Shown: piece after piece, positions 11,316 through 24,042 of the stretch
Layout: each line of letters starts with the position of its first letter
How positions within the stretch are numbered: the stretch's first letter is position 1
Origin: Antitrichia curtipendula
Taxonomy: Eukaryota > Streptophyta > Bryopsida > Hypnales > Leucodontaceae
Assembly: GCA_951230915.1 (NCBI GenBank)
Contig: OX579637.1
Span: forward strand, 29,760,001 to 29,824,000
Length of the DNA stretch: 64,000 nucleotides
Reading direction: 5' to 3'
Program-made: the position numbers and the translations under genes
The notes under the pieces: generated by a model
The model's input: only the letters and a program-made list of their open reading frames with translations
Told to the model about the DNA's origin: nothing
The model's database searches: none

Positions 11316-12843
11316 TGTCATACACGCAGTCTAGGCGTAAGTATCTTTAACACAAAAATGTGGGAAGATGACACAAGTTATCGTCCCAGGGAATTCTAGT
11401 ATGTTGTGTCAAGTTTCAGGTATCCAGTGTCACTTCCCAAACCCCCAAGCAATCCGTACAATCTATTGCTTATCTTCTAGAAACTAGTATTATCCAAATT
11501 CTAATCCGGATTCGTCATTTTCCGGATTTTGGTTCCAACTATCCAAGTAACTAGTTTTAGATACTCCTGTTTTACCCTCAAGGGGTCCACTATTGATCTT
11601 TCCGAGGGGTAGGGACTCACCACTCTTGATTCTCACACTCTCTATTTTTATCAACGAAACCAAAACCCACCATCAAAGAACTGTTTTGTAATAGCAAAAG
11701 AAGAAATTTGTACCCTTACAACCTCCCGGATGGCCTATCCGGAAAGTAGGTCACACAAGGCCATGTTAGGTCCCCTTTACAACAACAATGGATCAAGACT
11801 TTCTGGAACTAAGTGCTAACTTCCTAGCTGTTGACTGCTCCGGAGGTTGGCAGACCTTCCGATGGCTGGATATATTCCTTTGGTGGTTGCTTATCTCCGC
11901 ACGAAATCCTCCTTGGACTTCCGGACTTGCATCTACACCCTTTACGGGCTTCCACCGGATCACCGTTCCGTCAATTTAAAGGCACCAGACATAGCTCCTC
12001 ACTTCACTAGTCTAAGCTCTTCCATAAATATGTACTTAGACTAATCCGTCGGTCAAGGAATCCAGACTCCCCTTTGCACACCCCTCACTTACAAACCAAC
12101 ACACAAGTAAAAACATAAAGACAATATGCAAAAAATGATCAAATTGATCTTCTGGATGCTTTAATTAAATGGCAAGAAAAAGGAATGACAGGCCAACATG
12201 TCGGCCTGTCCATAAAAACCAACAAAAAGCGGCCAAACCGCCTAACACAAAATCCGGCCAATGGGTCAACTAAACATCCGGTCAACGGTCCACCTAACCG
12301 TTCTGGGCAAATCGGAAAGCCGTTAACATCCTAAAAGTCTGGAACTTTGGGCCCCACATCCGGATTACCCGTTTCAAAAAGTACTAACCGGAGAAAATCC
12401 TAACAAAACTAGTAAACCTAAGTAGTTATTTCTAGGATTTCTTTGCTGAAGTTCCGGCCCTTGTTGCTACAACAATCGTCTTCCGGGCAGGCTTCTTTGG
12501 CGGAGTCTTCTTGGTTGTGGACCGGGTCCGAATTGGGGGCAGATTCGACTCCGTTTCTGTCACCAATTGGAATTGGGATTCGGCGGACTCCTCTTCCGTC
12601 TCTTCAATCTTTGTCGATTCTTCAATTGTTGTGTTCTTCCGTCATGTCGTCTTGGTCTCCGTGAGATTGATGAAGTTGCTCGCCGGATTTGCAGGGGGAG
12701 GCATTGGTTGCATATGACTGAACCTCTCCGGAACGGTCCGGGCTAGGTTCAGCACAATTGTCGTGACAACGGATCCGACTTGATTCTGGCCATGCGGAAG
12801 AGGGGGAAACAGGTTCACCACCGGCTATCTTCTGAAAGACTCG
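11316..12843 (-). mobile_element. LTR-like element, 3' fragment (CCGG-rich family)
   Basis: Starts with TGTCATACACGCAGTCTAGG and aligns along its length with 46887-47990: GGTGTAAG..CTTTAACAC, CGTCCCAGGGA, CCTGTTTTACC..CAGGGGGTCC-like, and GGATGGCCTATCCGG blocks occur in the same order. On the minus strand about 12440-12840 gives the lysine/proline-rich C-terminus of the family's gag-like protein (KKTPPKKPARKTI-type). The 5' part is missing, and the fragment joins cargo-gene sequence abruptly at about 12843. The outward end agrees with the terminus of the intact copy at 46887. Confidence 0.7.
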
Positions 12844-13700
12844 TCTGGAACTGTGGACACGCTTGCAGGAATTTGAAGCTGACAAGTTGTAAGAAGAGAT
12901 TGAAATAGAGGAAGAGCTAGATTTACCCTTTACAAATGAACATGGGTTGGCAAAAATGCCGCCAAGGAAAGAGGACGTTGAGTTTGCACCTCGTAAAACA
13001 CAAAGTTGCAAAGAAATTCAAAAGTTTTGTAAAAGGTGACTAGAAGTGCTTCTTCAAGAGGTAGTAGAGAAAATTGAAGAACGTAAGCTTCTGAAAAAGT
13101 AGACTATATCAAATGTTGATGCCAAGTACATTGCGGGTCTATAAAAAATATTGAAATTGAGGAGATGCATTTGTCCGTGTTAAAAAAAGATATAATGGAC
13201 TTGGAAGCATTTTTCCTCCAATTTTATAGTTGCTTTGGTGGAGGATGTACCTCTATTAACAACAAACAGTCTCAGGAACGTCTTGCCAAAATAGTGACAA
13301 AGGTTAAAATGGAAGTAGATATGTTAGATATGCTAGACATGAAAAAAAGAAGTCTACAAGAGGCACGATCCTGATTAAATGAATTGACAGGAATACTAGA
13401 CCTAGCCTTATTAGATCATGCCATTGAATTGGATACCTTGGATGTGACCAAAGAGCATAAGAAGTTTGAAGTTGAAGTTGCTAAGCTGAAAAGAAAGTTA
13501 GCTGATTCTCTTATACGAAAACACTTGTTTATTGAAGACCATGGAAGACATGACTGCTTTATTTCATCTGTAGAGGTTGTTTAAGAAAGCTTGGCTGGTG
13601 AACAAATGGGGTGGACATGAACCTAAGCCACATTTTAAGCGAGAAGAACAAGGACAAAGTTTCAACTTGAATCTAAGAAGAAGAAATAAGAAGAGAAGGG
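12844..13700 (+). pseudogene. Coiled-coil cargo gene remnant, relative of the gene at 36.5-38.1 kb
   Basis: The segment DLEAFFLQFYSCFGGG at about 13200-13250 matches DLEAFYLEFFGGPDRG in the copy at about 36.98-37.03 kb (minus strand). Flanking Lys/Glu-rich helices (NIEIEEMHLSVLKKDIM before; LDMLDMKKRSLQEA and VEVAKLKRKLADS after) indicate coiled coil. The N-terminal domain is absent, probably removed where the LTR-like fragment joins at 12843. Stops and frameshifts are present. Function unknown. Confidence 0.6.
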
Positions 13701-13924
13701 CAAGATGGTTGTTACTTGATTTGGATATGTAGCGATTGTTGTAGGATTATAAATTTCTTTATATATATATGTATATATATAAAAAGGATTCTATGCATTT
13801 TTAATATTACCGAGTTGGAATACAAGTGAATTGCATGTGCTTCATATTTGAACATTAATATACATGAATATGAATTTGCAGTTTTGAATATAGCAGTCAC
13901 TTGCATAAATTGAATCCCTTAATT

Positions 13925-15440
13925 CCTAAATGATTTGGACTATTTTTCCACCAAAAGTGCTCTAAAAGTGCAATGTCTAGGACAAGTATCAAATTTTAGA
14001 AAAACTCACTTTTAGAGACATGTAACTATAGGATCTTGTAGTATGCTTTGTATGAAAAGATGTGAAAAATTTTCAAATTTTTTTGCCTTGGAGATTGCAA
14101 GATATTAGTATTTGTAGTGACAACTATCCTTTTGGAGGCCCAACAAAAAACCAAGCAGCTGTACTTCAAAAGGTCACATTTGTATAGAAAAATGGCCCAA
14201 ATGATGGTTACTCTTTGGATTTCTTCTTTTGCAGAAGTTGGCTGTATGGTTGCAAAATGTCAAATCATTTAGAATTGCACAACATATAGGAAAAATATAA
14301 TAATTACAAATTAGAGAATGACTTAAAATGCTAAATTGATAACAATTTATTTATGGAATTAAAAAATGCAAATCCTGATGGTTTTAATGCTGTAAAAAGC
14401 AATATAAACCTATAATTTTTATTTTTTCCAAAATTACTTAAAATATGAGTAAAATAAACGACTTCAAAGTTTGTTAAACATTAGAGGTCGATTCCAGAGC
14501 TTCTTGTATAGTACTTCAATCTAGAACTCCCCATGACTTTAATCTCATTAATCAAAATAGAATGATTCAAAATTGTGCACGTAAATATAAATCTAGATAA
14601 TGAATTTATAATATCAAAAAAAAAAAGGGATTTTAATAACTTTATTTTGGTTGCTTGGGTTGCCCCCCAAGCAATGAAAAGTACATATCATCCCTAAATC
14701 TTTTAACCATGTAGTTGAAAGTTATGAAAATTATTAGGCCTTAATCCATAAAGGATCAAGGCCTTTTGATTTTCCTCTAAAAAGTCAAAAGTGCCATTTC
14801 TATAGTAAGGATTAAAAATTTGATAATTGTTTTTTTGCACATCTAACAATAGGATCTTACACCTTACTGGTATGAGTATATGAGTAAAAAATTTCAGAAA
14901 TTTTGACCTTATAGATTGCACAATAAGTACATTTGGAGTGAAAGAACAAGTTTTCTAGCACATTGCAAGACTAGATTATTTGACTTTGAACCTTCCTAAC
15001 TTTAATTTTGTGTACTACAAAGTTTTGAGCTTCAAATTTTTATTGTGGGGAATTGAGTTGAGAGTTTGGAAAAAAGAAGGAATTTCAAAAAACATAGTTT
15101 TTATTCTTTAAACAATTATTAAGTAGAAGTACTTATGAAATAGAAGGAAAATATAAATTATTAATATCTCTAAAAAGAATCAAATTGTACTAATCCCAAT
15201 GGTGAGCTTGTTTTAGGAAGCAAAGTAAACCATGTGGACCTTTTTTTGGGAAAAAATTGAAAAATGACATTCATAAATGAATCCTAAAAGTTAATTTTTC
15301 AAGTGATTCCCCGAAAACAAGATTGTCTATAACGTTCTCATAATAAATCCAAATGGAATGAAACAAAGCATTCCATGTAGACAAAAAATTAATCTACAAG
15401 GCTAAAAAATAAAAACAAAAAGATTCAAATTTTAAAAATT
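13925..15440. repeat. Dispersed noncoding repeat, copies 2 and 3 in tandem
   Basis: Two partial copies follow one another (about 13925-14630 and 14640-15440). Shared blocks are AAAAGTGCCATTTCT, TAGGATCTTGTA or TAGGATCTTACA, GGATTGCAAGATATTAG and CCAATGGTGAG. The same blocks appear at 2.8-3.3, 19.2-20.1 and 41.2-42.7 kb. The repeat lies between the cargo remnant and the transposase, as it lies between genes in the 31-53 kb element. No coding capacity is evident. Confidence 0.65.
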
Positions 15441-15479
15441 AATTTTTTAACTCCAATCTACAATTGAAAAAAATTATCA

Positions 15480-15770
15480 ACTACTACCGGCAAGGTTTGG
15501 ACCCACGGGTGCCTCACTTCTAAATTGCTTGGTACCTACTATCGCCTACATTGGGATCTGCGATCGCTCTTAGAAGCCTCAGTGGCCAATGTTTGACCCG
15601 TGGTCACCCATGTTTTCAGCTATTCTTGCCCCTGTATTGACCCACAGTTGCTTTGGTTATGTACTCCATAGACTGGTAGTTGCACCCTTTGCAAACCTGC
15701 TGTCGCCGCACAGCCGTAGTCGCCCATTGGGTGACCGCGGGTCTAAAGAGTGCAGAACTATAAGGGGGGG
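15480..15770. repeat. GC-rich array upstream of the 16-19 kb transposase
   Basis: Degenerate units related to GGCGACCGCGGGTCC, present in both orientations: TTTGGACCCACGGGTG, GACCCGTGGTCACCC, CCGTAGTCGCCCATTGGGTG and ACCGCGGGTC. It lies about 450 bp before the first recognisable transposase codons and matches the array type at the ends of the giant hAT element. Confidence 0.65.
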
Positions 15771-16239
15771 GGGCAAGATTAGCTTATACCTTGATCCATC
15801 AATGACATTCTTGCCTTACATCCTCGAAAGAGGCTTCATGCAAATGTTTTGGTGCTTCGAGGGGCAATAAGCTTGCTTTCAAGGGTTCATAGAACCACTG
15901 TTGGTAAGTGACCTTGTCATTACTTATTTTTATTGAGTTGATGAAACACTGAAGAATTTCTATTGTGACCTCTATTATAATTTACAAATGAATAAGATGG
16001 CTAGCCACGGTGGTCAGAGGACCGCAAGTGAAAACGATACTTGTAGGAGTCCAAAGGATTGGGAGTCATGGCTAATAACTTGCCTTGTTGAGGATAGGTC
16101 CCCCCATCTTTGAAAATGCATCTTCTATGGATGGAGCATTGGATTTGTACGTAAGAGGGCTTTTAGTCACTTTGGATTTGGTAGATCCTCCACTTTGGAT
16201 TAGTGTAAAAGAATCCCTCCAAACATTATTCAGAAATTT

Positions 16240-18930
16240 ATGAATTGTAAGGGGGTCATTCCAAAGAATATGAGCTATGAAGAGACATACAAAACTGCGG
16301 TTGTAAAGGATGAAATATGTGAGCCCAAACTTGCCGATGACTTTGTACTTCAACCTTTCATAGTCGTGGAGGTGGAAGGGCACACCAAATCCAGCCTCCA
16401 ATTTGATAGATTCCACTCCCGAGTCAACCGAGAGGGTGTGGAACAGGTCTTCCATTCCCCGCTAAAGAAGCATTGACAAGACCATGGATGTAGGCTACAA
16501 ATAGGATTTGGACATCTATGGGCTTCTTTCTTTTATAAGGCCAACATTGCATTCAACATAGTGAGACATCTCGCCTTCACAAAAGCAATGACTAAAACTG
16601 CGGCAGCTGGATTCAATTACAAACCACCATAGTACAACATGTTGCAAACAAAAATGATAGATTTGAAGAAGCATGCCGTTGATCAAGTAGTCTCTAAACG
16701 GACGAGTGTCTCGATTGGCATGTACGAAGCAACTATGTTTTTGGATGGATGGTTTGATATCAATACCTGTCCATTGATGAATATGATGCTTGTTTGTCTT
16801 GGTGGGGATGTTTTCTTGAGATTGGTAGATAGCATTGGACATAAAAATGACATTGCGTATACAACGGAGACAATGCAAGCGTGCATTGAGAAGGTTGGCC
16901 CTGAAAACATCACCCAACTATGTACAGATAATGTTGCAGTCATGACGGGCGCACTTACAAGGTTGACAAAAAGATACCTTCACATGTATGCACAAAGCTG
17001 TGCAACGCACGTTTTGGATTTATGACGAGACTTGTTCAATCAAAAAAATGGAGGTGAAGTTCAAAGGCAAGCTATAATGCAAGAACAGACATAAATTCGG
17101 AAAGATTTTGGGTCAAATGCGCTAATTTTTTGCACATGGTACAACATATGCTCCTTGCTCTTTGACATTTTGATGGAAAAATACCAGGAATGTCTAAAGC
17201 CTAGGTAATCATGAAGGCCTTGAAGGATCACATGTATTCCCTCAGGGAGGCTCCTTTTTTCCTAAACCTTGTATTAGCAACCAAGTACAAGTGACAATTT
17301 GATGCTCATTGGAAAATAATGCTCACAGGCTTGTACTATGCGGCAGCTTTTCTAAATCCATTTCTAGCAAATGTAGCAGCTATTCGCAACAATGGTGTGG
17401 CAAGGCGAGCATCGAATCGATTCATACGAAAATTGAGTTTGCCATAGAATGTATCAGTAATTCAAGCAATGATTGAGCTAATTCAATCTGAAGAGAAGTC
17501 TGGTCCATTTGACCCTTTATAAGAGACTTCCAATGTCACACAATGTATACTGCTACCTCATTAGAGGTGGAATTGAGTGGGTGGAAATGCTCTCCCAAAG
17601 ATTGCAAAGAGTGTTTTAAGCTTGACTTAGTCTTTGTCTTCATGTGAAAGAAACTAGAGCATGTATTCCTTCATGCATAGTAAGGTGCATAACCGCCTAG
17701 CTACAAAGAAGGCAAAGACATTGCTATACATCTATACAAACAGCAAGCTTGCATGTGAAACACATAGACACAATCCAAGGTTTTTCTACAAAAAGTACCT
17801 TGCAAACAAACATTTTTGGAAGAAAATGAACAACCCTTGGATCCTTATTCTAAAGATGATGAGGTTCCTAGTTTTCTTTGGGAAGAAGAGAACTGTCACG
17901 AAGAAGAGGACCGACCACTTGACAATGATTGGGATGTATTGATTTCCCCCCCCCCACCAGAATAGACCCCCCCAAGACGGCGTTATAAAAGCACGTATGT
18001 AGAGGACGATAAAGGGAATAATTCAGATGAGCGTAGACGTAGACGTGATTATGCTCGCGTCTTTGCTAGGAAAGCCATTCATGTAGTGAATTCACCACTA
18101 TTGAAGGAAAAACTCTCGATGACAACAATCAAAGGCACTACTATTCTAGTGGAGGCAGAAGGTAGGCAGACGAGATTTCCCTAAACCAAAACCTTTGTCA
18201 CCTAGCATGCCAACGATTCTATATAGTGCTGCACGAGTAATTGTAGAAGGTAAAAGGGAAGAAGAGGCACCAAATGTCAATGAGGTAGTGTTTGCAGGAG
18301 TTCCAATTCATGCTGTATTAAATGCATCAACCACTTCCACAATCAAAGTAATGGATGACGATTCAAACGTGCCATTACTGGGTGTTATGAATCAAAATCA
18401 TAATCAAACCTTGAATCAAGGAGTGATGACAAACATGGCTACAATGTACATGTCTACTCCAACCTCTCCGAAGAGGCTTCCAACGTATGAAGGTCCACTA
18501 CCTACCATTGATGAAGAAGTTCGAGGCTCAGCTCCACAATCTACACAACCTTTATCGATGCCTACCCTTTATAGATCATCATTAGGAAAACATGAGTGTC
18601 ATGAATAAGGAAATAAGCGCATCAGAAAGCCTCACTAGGCTTCTAAACGTTCACATCGGGTTGTGCAATGGAGGCAGAGTGCTCTATTCAAAACCTTGGT
18701 GAATAAAGTGGAAGAAGGTGACACTTTGCACCCAACATACATAGAACTACTAATGCACTAAGGCTCACAAAAAGACTAGTGCAAACTGAACGCGCATCAG
18801 GTATTGATATCCAAGTGTGGAACCTGAACTTGGAGGTAAAACATGAAGTACAACCCAAACATGGACTAAGAGAGGATGATGAAAACGAGAGCAATGGTGG
18901 CAGCTTGTTGCATTTGAAACCATTGTGAAG
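16240..18930 (+). pseudogene. hAT/DUF659-type transposase, decayed (copy 1)
   Basis: The start is not certain; recognisable sequence begins near NMSYEETYKTAVV (16250). The DUF659-like core lies at 16639-17025, with FLDGWFDINTCPLMNMMLVC and LCTDNVAVMTGALTRL. Its two aspartates are candidates for the first two catalytic acids. A stretch of roughly 95 residues present in the 34 kb copy is missing after THVLDL. The hAT dimerisation region follows at about 17590-17760 (SSCERN, HSKVHNRLATKKAKTLLYIY). A C-terminal extension (18000-18930) is shared with the other copy. A long C run (17947 on) marks a break. Stops and frameshifts rule out an active enzyme. Active relatives cut and paste DNA and leave 8-bp target duplications. 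Confidence 0.8.
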
Positions 18931-19234
18931 GTAGATATAGTCTAATATAATAATATCTTAAAAATGAAAAATTTTATAGTCACTCCTTAGTCATGTTCTA
19001 GTAAGACACATATGGGCCAATGTCTTTAATTGTTTTTATTTTTTGCAAGTATTGGGGTAGTGGCCATAGGGAGGTTATAGAATTTCATTGGAAGTGCAAT
19101 TTCATGGGGTTTCCCCCAAACACTTGCATGTATAATTTCTTATTTTTATGAATTTAATTATTGCTACTAAGTTTTTATTATTCTTATTATCATTGGTGAC
19201 TAGTATAAGATTAAAGTGTGTCATTAGAACAAGA

Positions 19235-20130
19235 GTATGTTGCTTTAAATCCTAAAGGTTTTGACTATGTTTTCACCAAAAATGCTCCAAAAGTGCCATT
19301 TCTAGTACAAGTACCAAATTTTTGAAAAAAAACGTTTTTGGACACATGTAACTAGAGGATCTTTTAGTATGTTTTTTATGAGAAGATGTGGAAAATTTCA
19401 GAAATTCCACCGGGTGGATTGCAAGGTATTAGCATTTGAAGTGACAAAACTCTTTTTTTTGTTCTTGCAAAGAAACGGGCAGCTACACTTCACAAGCTCA
19501 TAATTGTATGGAAAAATGTCAATTTCAATGGCTGAAATGTTGTAATAAAAAATGTACACCTACTGTATTTATTTTTTTCCAAAAACATTTAAAGCTGAAT
19601 GAAATAAAGGACTTCAAAGTTTGTCTTCGAGTAGAGATTCCATAACTACCTGCAAACTACCCCAAACTAGAACTTTTCGTAACTTTTGATTCATTGTTCA
19701 AAGTGGAATGATTTAAAGCTTTCCACGTAGATATAAATCTATAGAACGAATTTCAATTTAAAAAAAATATAGAAAGTAATTTTTATAGAAGATTTATTTG
19801 TTGCTTGGATTGCTTGCCAAGCAATGAAAACTACATATTATGCAATAATTTTAAACTATGTAGTTAAAAGTTATGAAAACTGTTGGGCCTAAAAGCTACT
19901 TTTTGAAAAAGTGTTGAGTAAAAATTTCAAAGAACCAAAATAAAAACTCCATTTGTAGTGAGTTGCCCCAAATCGACATATTGTCACAAAGTGCAATGCA
20001 AGACTCTACCGGTTAATTTTTCTCAAGGTATGATTTTTCAGCATTTCAAAGTTTGTATAATAGTATCAATAACGGACCACTCTAAAATTTTTGTAGTACG
20101 CTCTTGTGGGCTCTAAAAAAGCATTTGTGT
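19235..20130. repeat. Dispersed noncoding repeat, copy 4
   Basis: Blocks CAAAAGTGCCATTTCTAG, AGAGGATCTTTTAGTATG, GGATTGCAAGGTATTAGCAT and CAGCTACACTTCACAAG align with copies 2, 3 and 5. It separates the transposase remnant from the right-end array. Noncoding. Confidence 0.6.
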
Positions 20131-20164
20131 TCTGTTTTTATTAAAGATTGAATATGCCAAACTG

Positions 20165-20667
20165 TCTTGCAGCCTGAACCCGTAGTCCCCTGATAGAGCT
20201 AAATGCGAAGTTGCCCACCTCACTTACAGTTGCCATAATAACCTTACCCGCAATTGCCCGTGGACCCGAGGTTGCCTACCTAGAATTCTAACCCGCGCTT
20301 GCCCAAACCAGGAGCTAGAAGTGCCCTAATCAGCAATCGCCTTGCAAAATTATCCGCGGTTGCCTCATGACCAGCGCTTGCCCTGGACTTCCAACCCGCA
20401 CTTGCCAGAAAATCTAGACTTGTAGTCATCCTACCCTAAATCGCATGTGCCACTACCCGCAGTTGCCCAAGTTGACGTGGTTTTGATAGTCCAAAAGGTC
20501 ACCACGTAGGTCAAATTTGTTTTATCATAGGATGAAACAATTTGAAACCCTAATTTATGTTCAACGCATATGGACGAGCTTATTCAACACATTGTCCATT
20601 AGACTTGTGACGTCGCCCATCCAACACGTCACCAAAACCCAAATATGTGTCCAACAAGACAACCTTG
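20165..20667. mobile_element. hAT element terminus, transposase-side type (right end)
   Basis: A GC-rich array (about 20165-20475) of units such as ACCCGCAATTGCCCGTGG and CCCGAGGTTGCC is followed by about 190 bp that aligns with the reverse complement of 31173-31375 (blocks TTGACGTGGTT, AAACCCTAA, CACCAAAACCCAAA). It ends ...AAGACAACCTTG at 20667, so the inward-reading terminus is CAAGGTTGTCTTGTTGGACA. The next 8 bases are CCTATTCA. I did not find a matching target duplication with an opposite end, so the left partner is lost or outside recognition. Confidence 0.75.
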
Positions 20668-20679
20668 CCTATTCATGCA

Positions 20680-22740
20680 TTATTTGTCATATTGATTTAA
20701 AAATTATTAATAAAATTAATTATTTTAAAATAAATTTTCCTTTAGTTTTTGGCTATTTTCCAAAACTATTTGTAATCATGAATCATTTGTTGAGTTGTTT
20801 TTTAGAGTTCAAAATAAAGGATTGAGACTTAAATCATAACTTTCCTATTTATATGTTGCAATTCTCCAAGATTTTTTTTTTTGAATTATGAATTACTTTA
20901 ATATATGAATTAAAACAAAGGGTGGAGATTTAAATAAGTCCTTTTCTATTTAATGTTTTTGCAATTTTTTAAAACTCCTTCAAATCATGAATTATTTATC
21001 ACTTTAATTTTATAAAAAATAAATTCATTGTACTTATTTAAGAAAGAATATTTTTGTTTTTTATTTATTTTTATATTCATCCTAATCAAGTATTATTTGT
21101 TAACATAAATTAAAAATTAAAAATATTGAATGGACGTTCAAGTAAAAATCTTTCTGTTAATTTTTGTTGCAATTTTTAAATTGTTTGCACTACTAATGAA
21201 TTATTTTTTTCTTTAATCCTACAAATAAAAAATTATGGCTGAAAATTTAAATATGAACTTTTCCATTTGTTTTTGAAGATTTAAGAATATCTCATTCTAA
21301 TCAGTTATTATTTTCTACAATAAATTAAAAACTTAAAACATCAAACGAACATTTCTCTGAGAATTTTTTTCTTTATTATTTGCAATTCACATGAGTCTTT
21401 TTAATAATTGATTATTTGTCGCTTTGATTTTACCAAAAAGCAGAATGGATGGAGATCTAAGTAAATAATCTTCTATTCATTTTTTGACAGTCTCAAAAGT
21501 CGCATTCTACTTGAGTACTATTTGCCATATTGATTTGAATTTCAAATCATGGAGATTTATATAAGAACTTTTAAAAAATAATTTAGAATTCTTTAAGATT
21601 TTTTATCATGAATTATTTTTTATATTTTATAAATAAAAAATATTAGATGAGGATTTAAGTAAGAATTTTTTTCTATTAAATTAATAAACTTTTGCAATTC
21701 TCAAAGAATCTTCTTAATTTTGGATTATGTGTCATATTCATCTTTATTTTAAAATTTTTAAAAAGTAGATATTTAAGTAAGAACTTTTTATTTTATTTTA
21801 TTATCCTCCAAGACTCCATATTATGAATTATTTTTTACTTTGATTCTATAAAAATAAAAATAAAAGTGAAGATTTAAGTTAGAAACTTCTCCAACTTAAT
21901 TTTTCCACTTTTCAAAGCACTTTTTGAGTTTTGAATTATTTGTTAAGCTAATATCAAAATAAAAAATAAAAGGTTGAAATTTATATAAAAGTTTATCCAT
22001 TTATATTTTGCAAATGTTGAGGACAACATTCAATAGCATGCATTATCACTGCCTTAGCTCTACACTTCATTGTAGAGAATATTCTACATCCATCTACGTG
22101 GATGAGTAAAGTCTCAATGTTAATGTTATGAGCCATGAAAGAAAGTTAGTAAGAATGAAGACTATTCATTGTCATGGGGATCATCCTACTCATGTTTTTT
22201 TTTGTCATTTTTATCTAAAATAAAAATAAAAAAAGTACAGATATTTGAGTAAATACTTTGCAATTTTTTTTTGCAATTATTCAAGATTCATTTTAATTAA
22301 GAATGATTTTTTACTTTAATATTATAGATAATATAATAAAAAATAAAGACTTAAATTAAGAACTTTTTATTTATTATTAACAATTGTTATAGAATAATCC
22401 TATTTACATATTATTTGTCACTTAGATTTAAAATTATAAAACAAAGGGTAGAAATTTAAGTGATCTTCTCTATTTAATTTTGACAATTTTCCAAAAGTCA
22501 CCCTAATATTGAATAAACTTTCACTTGATTTTACTGATTAAAAAATAATAGATAGCAATTTAAGTAAGAATTTGATTTCCATTTATTTTTTGGATTCTCA
22601 AAGGCTCATCCTAATCATTTACTATTTGTCCTGTTGATATTTAAAATAAAAAATAAGGATAGAAATTTTAATAAATATATTGTTTAAATTTTAATATGTA
22701 AAGATGCATTCTAAATATTTAGTATTTGTCAAATTGACTA
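20680..22740. repeat. Degenerate AT-rich tandem satellite, period about 105-110 bp
   Basis: Units contain, in order, ATGAATTATTTGTCAC-, TTTGATTTTATAAAAAATAAA-, GAGATTTAAGTAAGAACTTTT- and TTTTTGCAATTTTTCAA-like words. The ATTTAAGTAAGAA landmark recurs near 20938, 21648, 21768, 21880, 22340, 22450 and 22557, with variants between. I estimate 15-18 copies. The array is interrupted at about 22020-22200 by unrelated sequence. No coding potential. Confidence 0.7.
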
Positions 22741-23470
22741 ATGTGGCCTATGCCATTGCCACAACTAGAATAGAGGAATAAAATATTTTTCAAATATTTT
22801 TCATTCATTAAGACTTTTGAAATTCAATAATTTTCACATTCTAGTTTGAAAGGTTGCATTCTTGGTACAAATTAAAAAGCTTTATGCATGAAGCTTTGTT
22901 TTGTAGCGTTTAAATTTTAAAAATCATAATTTTCACATTGTAGGTTCAAATGCTACAAACCTGGCACAATTAAAAAGCTTTCTAAACATTGGATATGTCA
23001 CGTAAAAAACATGATTTACTCAAATTAAAAGATGATTTAATTCAATTTTTGAATCCATATAAACTTTGAAATTTAACAACTTTCACACTTTAGGACCAAA
23101 AGCCACAAAACAAAGTTCATGCACCTCTACTTGCAAAGAACTTTCCAAAGTTACCTAATACGTTGCCTAACATCTCATGGTTTCTTGGATCTTAGCGTAT
23201 CAAACAAAAAACAAAGAACATAATTTATGCCTTAAAAAGGTCCTTAAGATCCCTCTATACAACCTATATTTAGCCTTATAACTCTTCATTTGTGGTTTAA
23301 TTTATAAATTATTATATATTGTTACTCATACTAATAAGATCATTAGTGTTCTTTGTTTAGAAAGTCTTTGGGCAATGTTTGTATACAATATACTATATGG
23401 CTACATAGGGTTAGAAAGAACATTATCTTTTATTTTTTACAATTTTTGATTTTTTGAAAGGACTTTTTCT
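22741..23470. other. AT-rich spacer
   Basis: No gene recognised. A short internal duplication of words like AAATTTTAACATTTTCACATT...AGGTT...GCTACAAA is seen near 22830-23110. Nothing more is supported. Confidence 0.4.
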
Positions 23471-23479
23471 TCATATAGG

Positions 23480-24042
23480 TGCCCATTCTCCTTTGCATAT
23501 GCCCTTGTAAGCATACGTTATATCAACAAGTCCTCTTTTCTACATACGTAGTTGCCCTTTATCCATCCATAGTTGCTTTTTGTGCATAATTGTCTTCTGC
23601 CAACCTACAATCACCTTGGCCCCTTTACCATCCACGGTCATCTCTTGAACGGCTGAGATGAACACCAGCCGTTGCCACTTGAAACTCGCCCTTGCCTTTT
23701 AGAAACCCATAGTTGCTTTGAATACTTGGAGACCCGAACTCACTCTTCACACCTTTATTTGCCCCTTAACATTTATAGTTGTCTTTGGAGATCCACACTA
23801 TCTCCTTCATACCCTCTTCACATTTTGGTCGTCCTTCGAGACCCGCACTAGCTCTTTCACTCGTCTTTACTAGATCTACATGTGTCCCTTGAATTTGCCA
23901 TAAGGATGCATCCAAGTGGCTTTGATAAATGGGGTATCTTTTGGTAAAGTCAAAGATAAATTTGACTTTTTGTGATATTGCACGTTTTCTACTAGACATT
24001 GCGTGACGTTTGTTTGACATCATGTCTCCTAGAACAATCCTG
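23480..24042. mobile_element. hAT element terminus, cargo-side type
   Basis: A decayed array (about 23530-23880; CATAGTTGCC, GAGACCCGCACTAGCTC-like words) is followed by sequence that aligns with 53060-53227: GTCAAAGATAAATTTGACTT, CTACTAGACATTGCGTGACG, TGTTTGACATCATGTC. It ends AGAACAATCCTG at 24042, so the inward-reading terminus is CAGGATTGTTCTAGGAGACA. It matches the right end of the 31-53 kb element, and the body should lie to the left. The next 8 bases are ATTTGACA; no matching partner was found. Confidence 0.7.

Noticed and set aside
15761..15773. G run and the C runs near 17947 as structured elements (G-quadruplex)
   Set aside because: They are single homopolymer tracts, more likely decay or sequencing-prone sites than designed structures.
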